DNA of 64,000 nt. Source: Pseudorhodoplanes sinuspersici. Lineage in GTDB: Bacteria > Pseudomonadota > Alphaproteobacteria > Rhizobiales > Xanthobacteraceae. Positions within the stretch are counted from its first letter, which is position 1. Each line of letters starts with the position of its first letter. Below the pieces are notes generated by a model. It was not told where the DNA came from and searched no databases. It saw only the letters and a program-made list of their open reading frames with translations. The stretch spans positions 3,404,501-3,468,500 of the forward strand of contig NZ_CP021112.1 in the NCBI RefSeq assembly GCF_002119765.1, written 5' to 3'. Position numbers and translations under genes: made by a program. Positions 8,305 to 16,510 of the stretch are shown piece by piece.

Positions 8305-8910
8305 ATGCCTTACGCGCGAATCCGCTTCCGTCTGATCGCTGCCATCTGCGCCTTTTTGGTCGCGACCCCGATCGCCGCACAAGAAGGCGGCCTGCCGCAG
8401 CCGCCCGATAAGCTGCCGAAAATCCAGCGCGGCCAGGATATCGAATTCCTCTTCGGTGCCTTGAAGGCAGCGCCCGATGCCGAAACCGCCAAGGCGGTGG
8501 AGGGGCGGATCTGGTCGCTGTGGATGATATCTCCGAGCGACACGGCCAATCTGCTGATGACGCGGGTGCGGACTGCGGTTGGGGTCAAGAATCTCGATCT
8601 TGCGGTGACGCTGCTCGATTCCATCGTCATGCTGCGTCCCGATTATGTTGAGGCGTGGAACAGACGCGCGACGATCAATTATATGCGCAAGGATTACGGC
8701 CCCGCGCTCGAGGATATCCAGCAAGTGCTGGCGCGCGAGCCGCGGCATTTCGGGGCGCTCGTCGGACTTGGGCTGATCATGCAGGAGCTCGGTGAGGACA
8801 AGCGGGCTCTAGAGGTCTATCGCAAGGCGATCGAGATCAATCCGCATCTGCCGCGCATCCCCGATCTCATCAAGTCACTCGGCGAGAAGGTCGAGGGCCG
8901 GGATATCTGA
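8305..8910 (+). CDS. Exported TPR-repeat protein
   Basis: 201-residue protein with a signal peptide (ending near VATPIAAQ) and at least two tetratricopeptide repeats. One is around AWNRRATINYMRKDYGPALEDI, shown here by key positions only (about residues 118-150); the next is around residues 150-185. TPR proteins scaffold protein complexes, often in the envelope. The ATG at 8305 is preferred over the TTG at 8299. It stands alone between rpmJ and a convergent small gene. Confidence 0.75.
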   Translation: MPYARIRFRLIAAICAFLVATPIAAQEGGLPQPPDKLPKIQRGQDIEFLFGALKAAPDAETAKAVEGRIWSLWMISPSDTANLLMTRVRTAVGVKNLDLAVTLLDSIVMLRPDYVEAWNRRATINYMRKDYGPALEDIQQVLAREPRHFGALVGLGLIMQELGEDKRALEVYRKAIEINPHLPRIPDLIKSLGEKVEGRDI

Positions 8911-8943
8911 TCGCCTGACCGCCAGTGCGTTTTCGCCAGACAG

Positions 8944-9318
8944 CTAGTGGAATTGAAGCGCTTGGCTCAACGCCACCCGTTGATTGGTGAAGCCCGCAGG
9001 AATGGGCGGTAACCGCATCGATCGCACTATATTTTCGATGGTTCGATCAAAAGCCGCATTACCGCTGGACTGCGCGATGCGTGCCGATTCAATCCGCCCA
9101 GTTTTGTGCGCGACAAACTGAACGATCGCCGTCGCCCGCCTGATCCCGTATTTGCGCTGCAAATGCACGATTTTTGCGCCTCTGAATTGTGAAAGAACTT
9201 TTCTCGAGACGTCCGTATACCAGCCGAGGGCAATCCCTTGGGCATTGTGATGTTGTGCGGATACTGAACTTGGGCAAACTAAGCATAAGAGAAAGCAAAT
9301 AGAAAAAAGAGCGCGCAT
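8944..9318 (-). CDS. Small exported TonB C-terminal-domain-like protein
   Basis: 124-residue protein with a signal peptide (MRALFSICFLLCLVCPSS, cleavage near SAQ). The rest resembles the TonB C-terminal fold: RRATAIVQFVAHKTGRI, then SSGNAAFDRTIENIV, then the RLPPIPAGF segment. It lacks the proline-rich spacer and the membrane anchor of a working TonB. It may be a free-standing TonB-like periplasmic domain. The start at 9318 is chosen because the signal peptide begins there. Confidence 0.65.
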   Translation of the reverse strand: MRALFSICFLLCLVCPSSVSAQHHNAQGIALGWYTDVSRKVLSQFRGAKIVHLQRKYGIRRATAIVQFVAHKTGRIESARIAQSSGNAAFDRTIENIVRSMRLPPIPAGFTNQRVALSQALQFH

Positions 9319-9521
9319 CGTTGTTTCTCCGTGCGCAAATTGATACCGTCGTCGCGCAATGGAGTGCAACGCTGCTCGGGGTTGTTGAGAGGTTTTCTAA
9401 TTCCTGACCGCTTGACGGGAATGCAGCCAAAGCACGCGGTCGGTTGTCCGCCAACTATTCACAAGCTGTTTCTGTACCATTGGGAAAAGCCGGAGTATCG
9501 CACTCGCCGATAGGTGCGTTG

Positions 9522-10955
9522 CTAGTGATCGGCCTGATCGGCTCCAACAAACGCAATCCGAAGCATGTTTGTTGCACCCGGGGTACCGAGCGGCACGCCG
9601 GCGACGATGATGACGCGACGCCCGGCTTTGGCAAAACCGTCGCTGAAGGCGATGCGGCAGGCGCGTTCGACCATGTCGTCCTGATCGTGCGCATCTTCTG
9701 CCACGACGCAATGCACGCCCCAGACCAGCGATAGTCTGCGCCCCGTTGCGATATTCGGCGAGATCGCGACGACAGGCGGCATCGGCCGCTCGCGGGCAAC
9801 GCGAAAGGCCGTGGAGCCTGAGAACGTCCAGCAGATGACCGTGGACAGATCGAGCGTTTCGGCGATCTGACGCGCAGCAGCGGCAATCGCGTCGGCGCCG
9901 GTCGCTTCCGGCTCGGCGCGCTGCGCCTGGATGACGGAGCGATAGGTCGGATCGCGCTCCACTTCCTCGGCAATGCGGTTCATGGTGGCAACCGCTTCGA
10001 CAGGATATTGCCCGGCGGCGGATTCCGCAGACAGCATGATCGCATCTGCGCCTTCGAACACGGCGATCGAGACGTCCGAGACTTCAGCGCGTGTCGGCAC
10101 CGGGCTGGTGATCATTGATTCCAGCATCTGTGTTGCGACGATAACCGGCTTGCCGGCCCGGCGCGCCGCGCGCGTGATCTGCTTCTGAATGCCCGGCACT
10201 TTCTCAAGCGGCATTTCAACACCGAGGTCGCCGCGCGCAACCATCAATGAGTCGGTGACTTCCAGGATTTCTTCAAGCCGTGTAACGGCTTGCGGCTTTT
10301 CGATCTTGGCCATGATTGCAGCGCGACCGCGTGCAATTTTCTTGGCTTCCGCTATGTCATCCGGCCGCTGGATGAACGACAGGGCTAGCCAGTCAATGCC
10401 TGCATTCAAGGCCGCGTCGAGATCGGAGCGATCCTTCTCTGTCAGCGCAGAGAAGGGCAGTGTGGTTTCCGGCAAACTGACGCCCTTGCGGTCCGACAAT
10501 TTGCCGCCGACTTCCACACGTGTCGTCAGTTGACCGGGCGCCTTGTCGATGCAGATCAGTCGAACCTTGCCGTCGTCGAGCAGCAAGGTCTGACCGGGCT
10601 GCGTGGCTTCGAGAATTTCCGGGTGCGGCAGATAGACACGACCGGCATCGCCGGCTTCCTTGTTGGAATCGAGGACGAAGGTGTCGCCCTTCTTCACCAT
10701 CGTGAAGCCGCCCCCGAACGTTCCAAGCCGCAGCTTCGGTCCCTGCAGATCGACCAGGATACCGATCGGGCGACCTTGCTCATGCTCGATCGAACGGATC
10801 ATATCGATGAGTTCGCGCATGCGGTCATGCGAGGTATGACTCATGTTGATGCGAAACACGTCGGCGCCGGCTTCGAACAGACGGGTGATGACGTTGCGGT
10901 CACCCGAGGCGGGTCCGAGGGTGGCGACGATTTTGGTGCGGCGCTGCCGTCTCAT
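9522..10955 (-). CDS. pyk: Pyruvate kinase
   Basis: Cytoplasmic glycolytic enzyme converting phosphoenolpyruvate and ADP to pyruvate and ATP; 477 residues, full length. Family signatures are visible: RRTKIVATLGPAS at the N-terminus, FRINMSH, the active-site segment IMAKIEKPQAV (about residues 215-225), and DAIMLSAESAAGQYP (about 305-319). Its start overlaps the stop of the DUF1036 gene by four bases. The gene order glycerate 2-kinase, DUF1036, pyk suggests an operon feeding 2-phosphoglycerate toward pyruvate. Confidence 0.95.
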   Translation of the reverse strand: MRRQRRTKIVATLGPASGDRNVITRLFEAGADVFRINMSHTSHDRMRELIDMIRSIEHEQGRPIGILVDLQGPKLRLGTFGGGFTMVKKGDTFVLDSNKEAGDAGRVYLPHPEILEATQPGQTLLLDDGKVRLICIDKAPGQLTTRVEVGGKLSDRKGVSLPETTLPFSALTEKDRSDLDAALNAGIDWLALSFIQRPDDIAEAKKIARGRAAIMAKIEKPQAVTRLEEILEVTDSLMVARGDLGVEMPLEKVPGIQKQITRAARRAGKPVIVATQMLESMITSPVPTRAEVSDVSIAVFEGADAIMLSAESAAGQYPVEAVATMNRIAEEVERDPTYRSVIQAQRAEPEATGADAIAAAARQIAETLDLSTVICWTFSGSTAFRVARERPMPPVVAISPNIATGRRLSLVWGVHCVVAEDAHDQDDMVERACRIAFSDGFAKAGRRVIIVAGVPLGTPGATNMLRIAFVGADQADH

Positions 10956-11464
10956 CGTTTCTGATTTCCATTCGGTGTGATCGGCACAACGCCGGTGGGC
11001 GGGCGCGTTCCGGTTTGCGGCAGGGTGACGGATGGAATGCCGGGTGTCAGCGGAGCCTGGTCACTGGTTTCGGTGAGCTGCACGGTCCAGGAGCGCTGCT
11101 CGCCGGTATCGACTTCGAAAAAGCCGGTGCGGTCGAAGCCGCGCGCCAGGCAATCCTCGGTCCCGCGGATCGTATATTCCTTCTCGCGCGTACACATGAA
11201 TGCTTTGCCTGACCACTCGCCGCCGCGGTCGTAGTCGATGGCATAGACATAATAAAATCGTGCGACGAGATTGCCGCGCAGGAGCGTCTCGCAGGAGCGG
11301 GGGGCGAGATTCCACCAACCTTCGGTGACCCAGCCGTCATTGTCCTTGTAGCCCAGCGAAATGCCGACTTTGCCGCCGGTATTGTTGCAGAGGCGGAAAT
11401 CCGCAGACGCGCTGCCGCTCCATACACAGACAAACATCACCGCAAGCGCGGCAATACGCGCCAT
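10952..11464 (-). CDS. DUF1036 domain protein, exported
   Basis: 170-residue protein with a signal peptide (MARIAALAVMFVCVW, cleavage after SASA), then a DUF1036 domain marked by FRLCNNTGGKVGISLGY, WWNLAPRSCETLL and a C-terminal DTGEQRSWTVQLTE. The last about 30 residues are a proline/threonine-rich tail. Function is unknown. Translation is probably coupled to pyk, whose start overlaps its stop. A GTG start at 11512 would add 16 residues; the ATG at 11464 gives a cleaner signal peptide. Confidence 0.8.
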   Translation of the reverse strand: MARIAALAVMFVCVWSGSASADFRLCNNTGGKVGISLGYKDNDGWVTEGWWNLAPRSCETLLRGNLVARFYYVYAIDYDRGGEWSGKAFMCTREKEYTIRGTEDCLARGFDRTGFFEVDTGEQRSWTVQLTETSDQAPLTPGIPSVTLPQTGTRPPTGVVPITPNGNQKR

Positions 11465-11576
11465 GGGTATGTCGAACAGGCGGAGCAGCAGGCTGGGTCC
11501 CAATCGGATCACGGTCGTTCAGAGGATGCTAGCAGGCACGCGAAACCGACCTAAGCCGCTGTTTTGCCGCGATTTT

Positions 11577-12887
11577 TCAGGCCGTGTCAACGTGATCCAC
11601 GACGATCGCACGAAAATCATTGACGTTGGTGAAGGTCGGTCCGGGTGAAACAAGATCACCCAAGGCAGCAAAGAAAGCTGTCGAATTGTTGTCCGCGAGG
11701 TATTTTGTAGCGTCCAGGCCGAGCGCCCTCGCGCGCGCGGCACTTTGTCCATCCACATACGCCCCCGCCGGGTCATCCGCTGAGCCAGCCCCGCCGTCGG
11801 TCCCATCGGTATCTGCGGCCAGGGCGGCAATGCCGTGTGTGCCCTCAAGGGCGATCGCCAAACTCAGTGCAAATTCCTGGTTCGGGCCGCCATGGCCTTG
11901 GCCGCGGATCGTCACAGTCAATTCGCCGCCCGAGAGGATGACCGCACGGCGATTCTGTGCGGATAAGTCGCGCGCCATTTTGGCCTGCTCGGCGGCAATA
12001 TCACGCGCTTCGCCCTCGAGGCGATCGCCGAGGAAAATGCATTCATAGCCGGCGGTCCGGATATCGGCCTCAGCGGCCTTGAAGGCGTCGAGCGGCTTTG
12101 CCGCTAGGATATAGTCGGTGGTGTTGAACAGCGGATCGTCGGGTTTCGGTGTCTCGTTGCGCGGATCGCGCAGGGCGAGAAACGCACTGCCCGGCAATTC
12201 GAGACCATAGCGTTCGGCAATCGCCGAGGCGTCGGCGAGGGTGGTCGGATCGGGCACGGTGGGGCCGGAGCCGATCACAGCGGGATCGTCCCCGGGCACA
12301 TCCGAAACGCCGATGGTCAGGACACGCGCCGGAAATGCATGCCGTGCCAGCCGGCCACCCTTGATGCGCGAGAGATGCTTGCGGACGGTGTTGATCTCGC
12401 TGATCGACGCGCCAGAGCGCAGCAAGGCCCGTGTTACCGCCTGTTTCGACGACAGCGAGAGACCATTGACCGGCGCGATCCAGTTGGCGGAGGCACCACC
12501 GGACATCAGCACCAGGACCAGGTCGCCATGGGTCGCCGTATCGGCAAGTTCAAGAGTGCGGGCCGCCGCGTCGAGTCCCGCCTGATCGGGGACCGGGTGG
12601 CCGGCTTCGACCATTTCGACGACACGCAAAGGGCGTCCATAGCCGTGCCGCGCCACCGCGATGCCGCGCATGCGCTCTTTCGGAAAGCCGCTGTCGAGAT
12701 AATGCGCTTCCGCAACCTCGGCCATTGACCCAGCGGCCTTCCCTGCAGCGAGAATGATGAGACGGCCGGTGTCGGGTGCGGGCGGCAACAAGGCGTGCAG
12801 AAAGCGGGCGGGATGCGCGGCAGCGACCGCCGTTTCAAACAGGCGTTCGAGGAATTGGCGCTGAACGGCGCTATGCAAGAGGGTCAT
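11577..12887 (-). CDS. Glycerate 2-kinase (DUF4147/MOFRL family)
   Basis: Cytoplasmic kinase of 436 residues that makes 2-phosphoglycerate from glycerate; older literature calls it TtuD or hydroxypyruvate reductase. The N-terminal DUF4147 domain shows LAAGKAAGSMA (about residues 47-57) and SGGASANW (about 129-136). The C-terminal MOFRL domain shows GHGGPNQEF (about 337-345) and the TDGTDGG turn. It is the first gene of the run leading to pyk, which fits entry of glyoxylate- or tartronate-derived carbon into lower glycolysis. Confidence 0.88.
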   Translation of the reverse strand: MTLLHSAVQRQFLERLFETAVAAAHPARFLHALLPPAPDTGRLIILAAGKAAGSMAEVAEAHYLDSGFPKERMRGIAVARHGYGRPLRVVEMVEAGHPVPDQAGLDAAARTLELADTATHGDLVLVLMSGGASANWIAPVNGLSLSSKQAVTRALLRSGASISEINTVRKHLSRIKGGRLARHAFPARVLTIGVSDVPGDDPAVIGSGPTVPDPTTLADASAIAERYGLELPGSAFLALRDPRNETPKPDDPLFNTTDYILAAKPLDAFKAAEADIRTAGYECIFLGDRLEGEARDIAAEQAKMARDLSAQNRRAVILSGGELTVTIRGQGHGGPNQEFALSLAIALEGTHGIAALAADTDGTDGGAGSADDPAGAYVDGQSAARARALGLDATKYLADNNSTAFFAALGDLVSPGPTFTNVNDFRAIVVDHVDTA

Positions 12888-13072
12888 GAAAGCCGCAATT
12901 TGGGTATGCCGAGATTGGAACGTGCCGAAGGGGAACCCTTTCTACGAGTGAGCGAAGGCCAAGTCACGCAAAGCTCGTCCCCGTGCAGCAATGATCCGGA
13001 CGGCATGTGGAAATGAATCGGCCGCGCGATTATGTACCGGGTCACGGTAGGACGCCGCCAAAAGGATCCACG

Positions 13073-13381
13073 ATGACCGAGCCGACCATGGACGACAAAA
13101 CCCGCACCGAGCTCGAGGCCGCCGTCTTCAGGCGCTTGGTCGAGCACCTGCGCACCCGCACCGATGTGCAAAATATCGATCTGATGAATCTCGCCGGATT
13201 CTGCAGGAATTGTCTCTCCAACTGGATGAAAGAGGCGGCCGACGAAAAGGGGCTGGCGCTGAGCAAGGACCAGAGCCGGGAAGTTGTCTATGGCATGCCC
13301 TATGACGAATGGCGCGCCAAATACCAGAAAGAGGCCTCTCCGGAGCAGAAAGCGGCCTTTGAGAAGTCCCACCGTCACTGA
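13073..13381 (+). CDS. DUF1244 family protein
   Basis: 102-residue cytoplasmic protein matching the DUF1244 family, widespread in proteobacteria and of unknown function. Conserved features are FRRLVEHLRTRTDVQNIDLM, AGFCRNCLSNW with a CxxC pair (about residues 44-47) and YGMPYDEW near the C-terminus. The ATG at 13073 is preceded by AAAGGAT and matches the family start; the frame extends to 13007. Confidence 0.85.
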   Translation: MTEPTMDDKTRTELEAAVFRRLVEHLRTRTDVQNIDLMNLAGFCRNCLSNWMKEAADEKGLALSKDQSREVVYGMPYDEWRAKYQKEASPEQKAAFEKSHRH

Positions 13382-13499
13382 TGTCAACATCTCACGCGGT
13401 ATCTCCTTCCGGTGATCGCGCGCTGGGCACCCGCTGCCGGTCTTTTGATCTTTTCGAATCGCGAGGGGCTGCCTAGATTCGCGGCATCGTTAACAACCG

Positions 13500-13513
13500 A
13501 AAGGAGGTGATCC
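13500..13513 (+). promoter_or_regulatory. Near-perfect, extended Shine-Dalgarno sequence
   Basis: AAAGGAGGTGATCC is complementary over its full 14 bases to the 3' end of bacterial 16S rRNA, far longer than a normal ribosome-binding site. Its GGAGG core is spaced for the GTG at 13515. Confidence 0.8.
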
Positions 13514-13514
13514 A

Positions 13515-13592
13515 GTGTCTCATTGTCTATCGCCGTTTGCGCGGACTCTTGTGAACTGGTCCCTCGGCTCGTTCGAGGGCTGCGCGGCTTAA
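13515..13592 (+). CDS. 25-residue small protein behind an extreme Shine-Dalgarno
   Basis: GTG-started frame encoding 25 residues that begin MSHCLSPFAR, continue through TLVNWSLGSFEG and end CAA. It is too short for family assignment. The ribosome-binding site is complementary to the 16S tail over 14 bases, and the unit closes with a hairpin terminator 46 bases after the stop, so it reads as a separate small transcript. A short hairpin (CCCTCG/CGAGGG, 13561-13579) lies inside the coding part. It could be a small membrane-associated protein, a leader peptide, or a regulatory RNA that sequesters ribosomes. The rest of the 490-base gap (13382-13872) shows nothing else convincing. Confidence 0.5.
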   Translation: MSHCLSPFARTLVNWSLGSFEGCAA

Positions 13593-13638
13593 TCTGCCGC
13601 CAGTGCCAGTCCGAGACCGGGCTGCGGTTTGACAATGG

Positions 13639-13672
13639 AAGGGCTGTCCGCAAGGGCAGCCCTTCTCGTTTT
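13639..13672 (+). terminator. Terminator of the small-protein transcript
   Basis: 11-bp stem (13639-13649 with 13654-13664, one G-T pair) closed by a GCAA tetraloop and followed by TCTCGTTTT. Confidence 0.75.
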
Positions 13673-13872
13673 GGGGCTGCCTGGAGCAGGACCATCTCCG
13701 GAAATCCGCTCCGGGAGAGTATTCATCCTTGCCATGCAAACCTCGCAAGGCCGCCCGGATTTTCTAACGATTCCAAGCTTTAAGGGGTGCAAAACGCGCC
13801 GTTTTGTGCAATGCACTGGCATCCCCACGGCACTTGGCATTTCGGGCCCATGGGAAGGGCCAAGGATAGGCT

Positions 13873-14646
13873 ATGAGCGCATTCAACCGGGAACAGGTTC
13901 TTTCGGTCCGGCACTGGACGGACACCCTGTTCAGCTTCACCACAACCCGCGATCCAGGCTTTCGTTTTCAGAGCGGCCAGTTTGCCATGATGGGCCTCGA
14001 GGTCGATGGACGGCCGCTGCTGCGCGCCTACAGCATGGCCAGCGCCCATTACGAGGAATCCCTCGAATTCTTCAGCATCAAGGTTCCGGACGGCCCGCTG
14101 ACCTCGCGTCTGCAGCTGATCCGCGAAGGCGACACCATCCTCGTCGGCCGCAAGGCCACCGGCACCTTGATTGTCGATAATCTCTTGCCGGGATCGCGGC
14201 TGCTGCTGCTGTCGACCGGGACCGGTCTCGCGCCATTCGTCAGCCTGATCAAGGACCCCGAGGTCTATGAGCGCTACGAGGACATCATCCTCGTTCACGG
14301 CTGCCGCCAGGTCGCGGAACTGGCCTATGGCGAGCAGGTGGTCGACAATCTGAAGAATGACGAGATCTTCGGCGAGATGCTCGAAGGCAAGCTCGTCTAT
14401 TATCCGACCGTCACGCGCGAACCGTTCCGCAACCGCGGCCGCATCACCGATCTGATCTCGTCGGCGAAGCTGTTCGACGATATCGGCCAGTCGCCGCTGT
14501 CGATCGACACCGATCGCATCATGATGTGCGGCAGCCCGGCGATGCTGGAAGACTTGAAGAACATGTTCGTGGGTCTCGGCTTCGATGAAGGCAATCACAG
14601 CGAACCGGGTCACTTCGTGATCGAGAAGGCGTTTGTCGAGCGGTAA
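13873..14646 (+). CDS. fpr: Ferredoxin--NADP(+) reductase
   Basis: 257-residue cytoplasmic flavoprotein moving electrons between NADP(H) and ferredoxin or flavodoxin. Visible motifs are RAYSMAS (FAD-binding RxYS, about residues 55-61), STGTGLAPFVSLI (NADP-binding GTGxAP, about 115-127), HGCRQVAELAY and MMCGSPAML. The C-terminal FVIEKAFVER ends as in the bacterial subclass-I Fpr enzymes. It is monocistronic, with a hairpin lacking a T-run (14665-14690) after it. Confidence 0.93.
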   Translation: MSAFNREQVLSVRHWTDTLFSFTTTRDPGFRFQSGQFAMMGLEVDGRPLLRAYSMASAHYEESLEFFSIKVPDGPLTSRLQLIREGDTILVGRKATGTLIVDNLLPGSRLLLLSTGTGLAPFVSLIKDPEVYERYEDIILVHGCRQVAELAYGEQVVDNLKNDEIFGEMLEGKLVYYPTVTREPFRNRGRITDLISSAKLFDDIGQSPLSIDTDRIMMCGSPAMLEDLKNMFVGLGFDEGNHSEPGHFVIEKAFVER

Positions 14647-14825
14647 TACGCAAACGGTAGAACCAGGCCGCGACCGGCAAGGCGCGGCCTAGGACCTAAA
14701 AAGCACAGTCTGTCACGCTGTTTTCTTGTGACCTGTGGATGACGGGCGCAGCGGCAATGCGTCCTTGACCCTTTGGCCTCCGCTGCCGAAAACCATCCCT
14801 CATGCGTTTGAGGAGATGAGTAGAA

Positions 14826-15101
14826 ATGCCCGCGTCCGCCGCACTCGAAAGAGACGAGCCTTCGGTCAATTTCGCGAAGGACCAGCTCAAGAGCATCATC
14901 GAGCGGGTTGAGAAGCTCGAAGAGGAAAAAAAGACAATCTCGGACGACATCCGCGACGTCTATGCCGAGGCCAAAGCCAACGGGTTCGACGTCAAGGCGC
15001 TGCGCACCATCGTTCGCCTGCGCAAGATCGAGCCGACCGAGCGCGAGGAACAGGACGCGATCCTGGAAACCTACATGCACGCCCTTGGCATGCTCGCCTA
15101 A
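14826..15101 (+). CDS. gapR: GapR family nucleoid-associated protein (DUF2312)
   Basis: 91-residue protein of the DUF2312 family, known in Caulobacter as GapR, which clamps overtwisted AT-rich DNA ahead of polymerases and aids topoisomerases. The long N-terminal coiled coil (residues about 17-60, with [16 protein letters not shown]) and the [20 protein letters not shown] segment are diagnostic, and the C-terminal [15 protein letters not shown] helix is present. GAGGAG precedes the start. Confidence 0.92.
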   Translation: MPASAALERDEPSVNFAKDQLKSIIERVEKLEEEKKTISDDIRDVYAEAKANGFDVKALRTIVRLRKIEPTEREEQDAILETYMHALGMLA

Positions 15102-15232
15102 GCAGAGGTCGATGGGGCGCTGCTGCAGTATTTCAGTGCGGGATAACCACTGTATTTTTGATAAAGGGCCGGCTTGGCGATGCCTGAAGGGCGTTGCGCC
15201 GGGGAAGCCGCGCGGGCGAAAAGTGAAAAAGT

Positions 15233-15252
15233 GCCGGTCAAACCGGCCTTTT
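15233..15252 (+). terminator. Terminator-like hairpin after gapR
   Basis: GCCGGT-CAA-ACCGGC stem followed by CTTTTG, 131 bases after gapR. The rest of the 426-base gap 15102-15527 contains only short frames without recognisable content and presumably the promoter of the next gene. Confidence 0.55.
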
Positions 15253-15527
15253 GTCACCCTGTTTCACATGAAAATATTCCTATAACCGGCGCCGTCATGC
15301 TCGTAGACGTGTCGTTGCTCGGCCAAGGGCGTGATGCGGAAACGATCGTCGCCTTGATGGTCGTCTCGTGACGTCGCCTCGTCGTGGCTTTCTTTTCTCC
15401 AAAGCGCATCACCATCAGATCCGCCGCCATTGTACGCCAATTCGCACAGCTTGTGCGGATTGCGCCTGATTATCGATAGAACGAGGCAACGCTATCTGGG
15501 GACCGCATCGCAAAAGGGAACCAGATC

Positions 15528-16412
15528 ATGCCCCGTCTCGACCGATCCGGCACATTCCACCTTGGCGGCCGCACCGTGAAGCGGCTCGGCTACGGCGCCA
15601 TGCAACTCGCAGGGCCCGGTGTGTTTGGCCCGCCCAAGGATCGTGACGCGGCATTGGCCGTGCTGCGCGAGGCCGTGGCGGCCGGGGTGAACCACATCGA
15701 CACCAGCGACTTTTATGGCCCGCATGTCACCAACCAGCTGATCCGCGAGGCGCTTGCGCCGTATCCCGATGATCTCGTCATCGTCACCAAGATCGGCGCA
15801 TTGCGCGGCGCGGATGCATCATGGCGTCCGGCTTTCTCGCCCGAAGAACTGACGAAGGCCGTGCATGACAATCTGCGCAATCTCGGACGCGACGTCATCG
15901 ACGTGGTCAACCTTCGGATCATGTTCGATGTGCATGGCCCCGCCGAAGGCTCGATCGAGGCGCCGTTGATCGTCCTGGCCGAGCTTCAGCGGCAGGGGCT
16001 GGTGCGCCATATCGGCTTGAGCAACGCCACGCCCGCGCAGATCGCGGAAGGACGCAGGATCGCCGAGATCGTCTGCGTGCAGAACCAGTACAATCTGGCG
16101 CATCGGGCCGATGACGCCCTGATCGATGATCTTGCGCGCGACGGCATTGCCTATGTGCCGTTCTTTCCGCTCGGTGGCTTCACCCCGTTGCAGTCGTCCA
16201 CCTTGTCCGACATCGCTGCGCGCCTTCGCGCCACGCCAATGCAGGTCGCGCTGGCCTGGCTGCTTCGTCGCGCGCCGAACATCCTTCTGATCCCCGGCAC
16301 GTCATCGGTCGCGCATTTGCGGGAAAACCTTGCCGCGGCCGATCTCGATCTGCCCGGCGATGCGCTCAGGGAACTGGACAGCATTGCCGAGCCCGCTGGT
16401 TCGATTGCATGA
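15528..16412 (+). CDS. Aldo/keto reductase
   Basis: 294-residue NADPH-dependent oxidoreductase with the AKR TIM-barrel layout. The motif NHIDTSDFYGP (about residues 55-65) holds the catalytic Asp and Tyr. The catalytic Lys lies in VIVTKIG (about 83-89), and HIGLSNAT and the C-terminal NADP-binding LLIPGTSSVAHLRENL are present. It resembles the YdbC/oxidoreductase group acting on small aldehydes; the substrate is unknown. It converges with the MFS gene downstream. Confidence 0.88.
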   Translation: MPRLDRSGTFHLGGRTVKRLGYGAMQLAGPGVFGPPKDRDAALAVLREAVAAGVNHIDTSDFYGPHVTNQLIREALAPYPDDLVIVTKIGALRGADASWRPAFSPEELTKAVHDNLRNLGRDVIDVVNLRIMFDVHGPAEGSIEAPLIVLAELQRQGLVRHIGLSNATPAQIAEGRRIAEIVCVQNQYNLAHRADDALIDDLARDGIAYVPFFPLGGFTPLQSSTLSDIAARLRATPMQVALAWLLRRAPNILLIPGTSSVAHLRENLAAADLDLPGDALRELDSIAEPAGSIA

Positions 16413-16510
16413 CAGCAGAGGTTCAGCACGGGTTGGAAGCGATCATACGTAATGCGGTTAAACTAACCAGCGCCACTGCCGATTACCGCAACAGTGCGCC
16501 GCTCCTCCTG

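Noticed and set aside
13498-13515. Fragment of a 16S rRNA gene on the minus strand
   Set aside because: Only about 17 bases match the 16S 3' end; the sequence beyond on both sides does not, so it is an extended Shine-Dalgarno rather than rRNA debris.
15174-15371. 65-residue frame after gapR
   Set aside because: Runs through the gapR terminator hairpin, no ribosome-binding site and no family resemblance.
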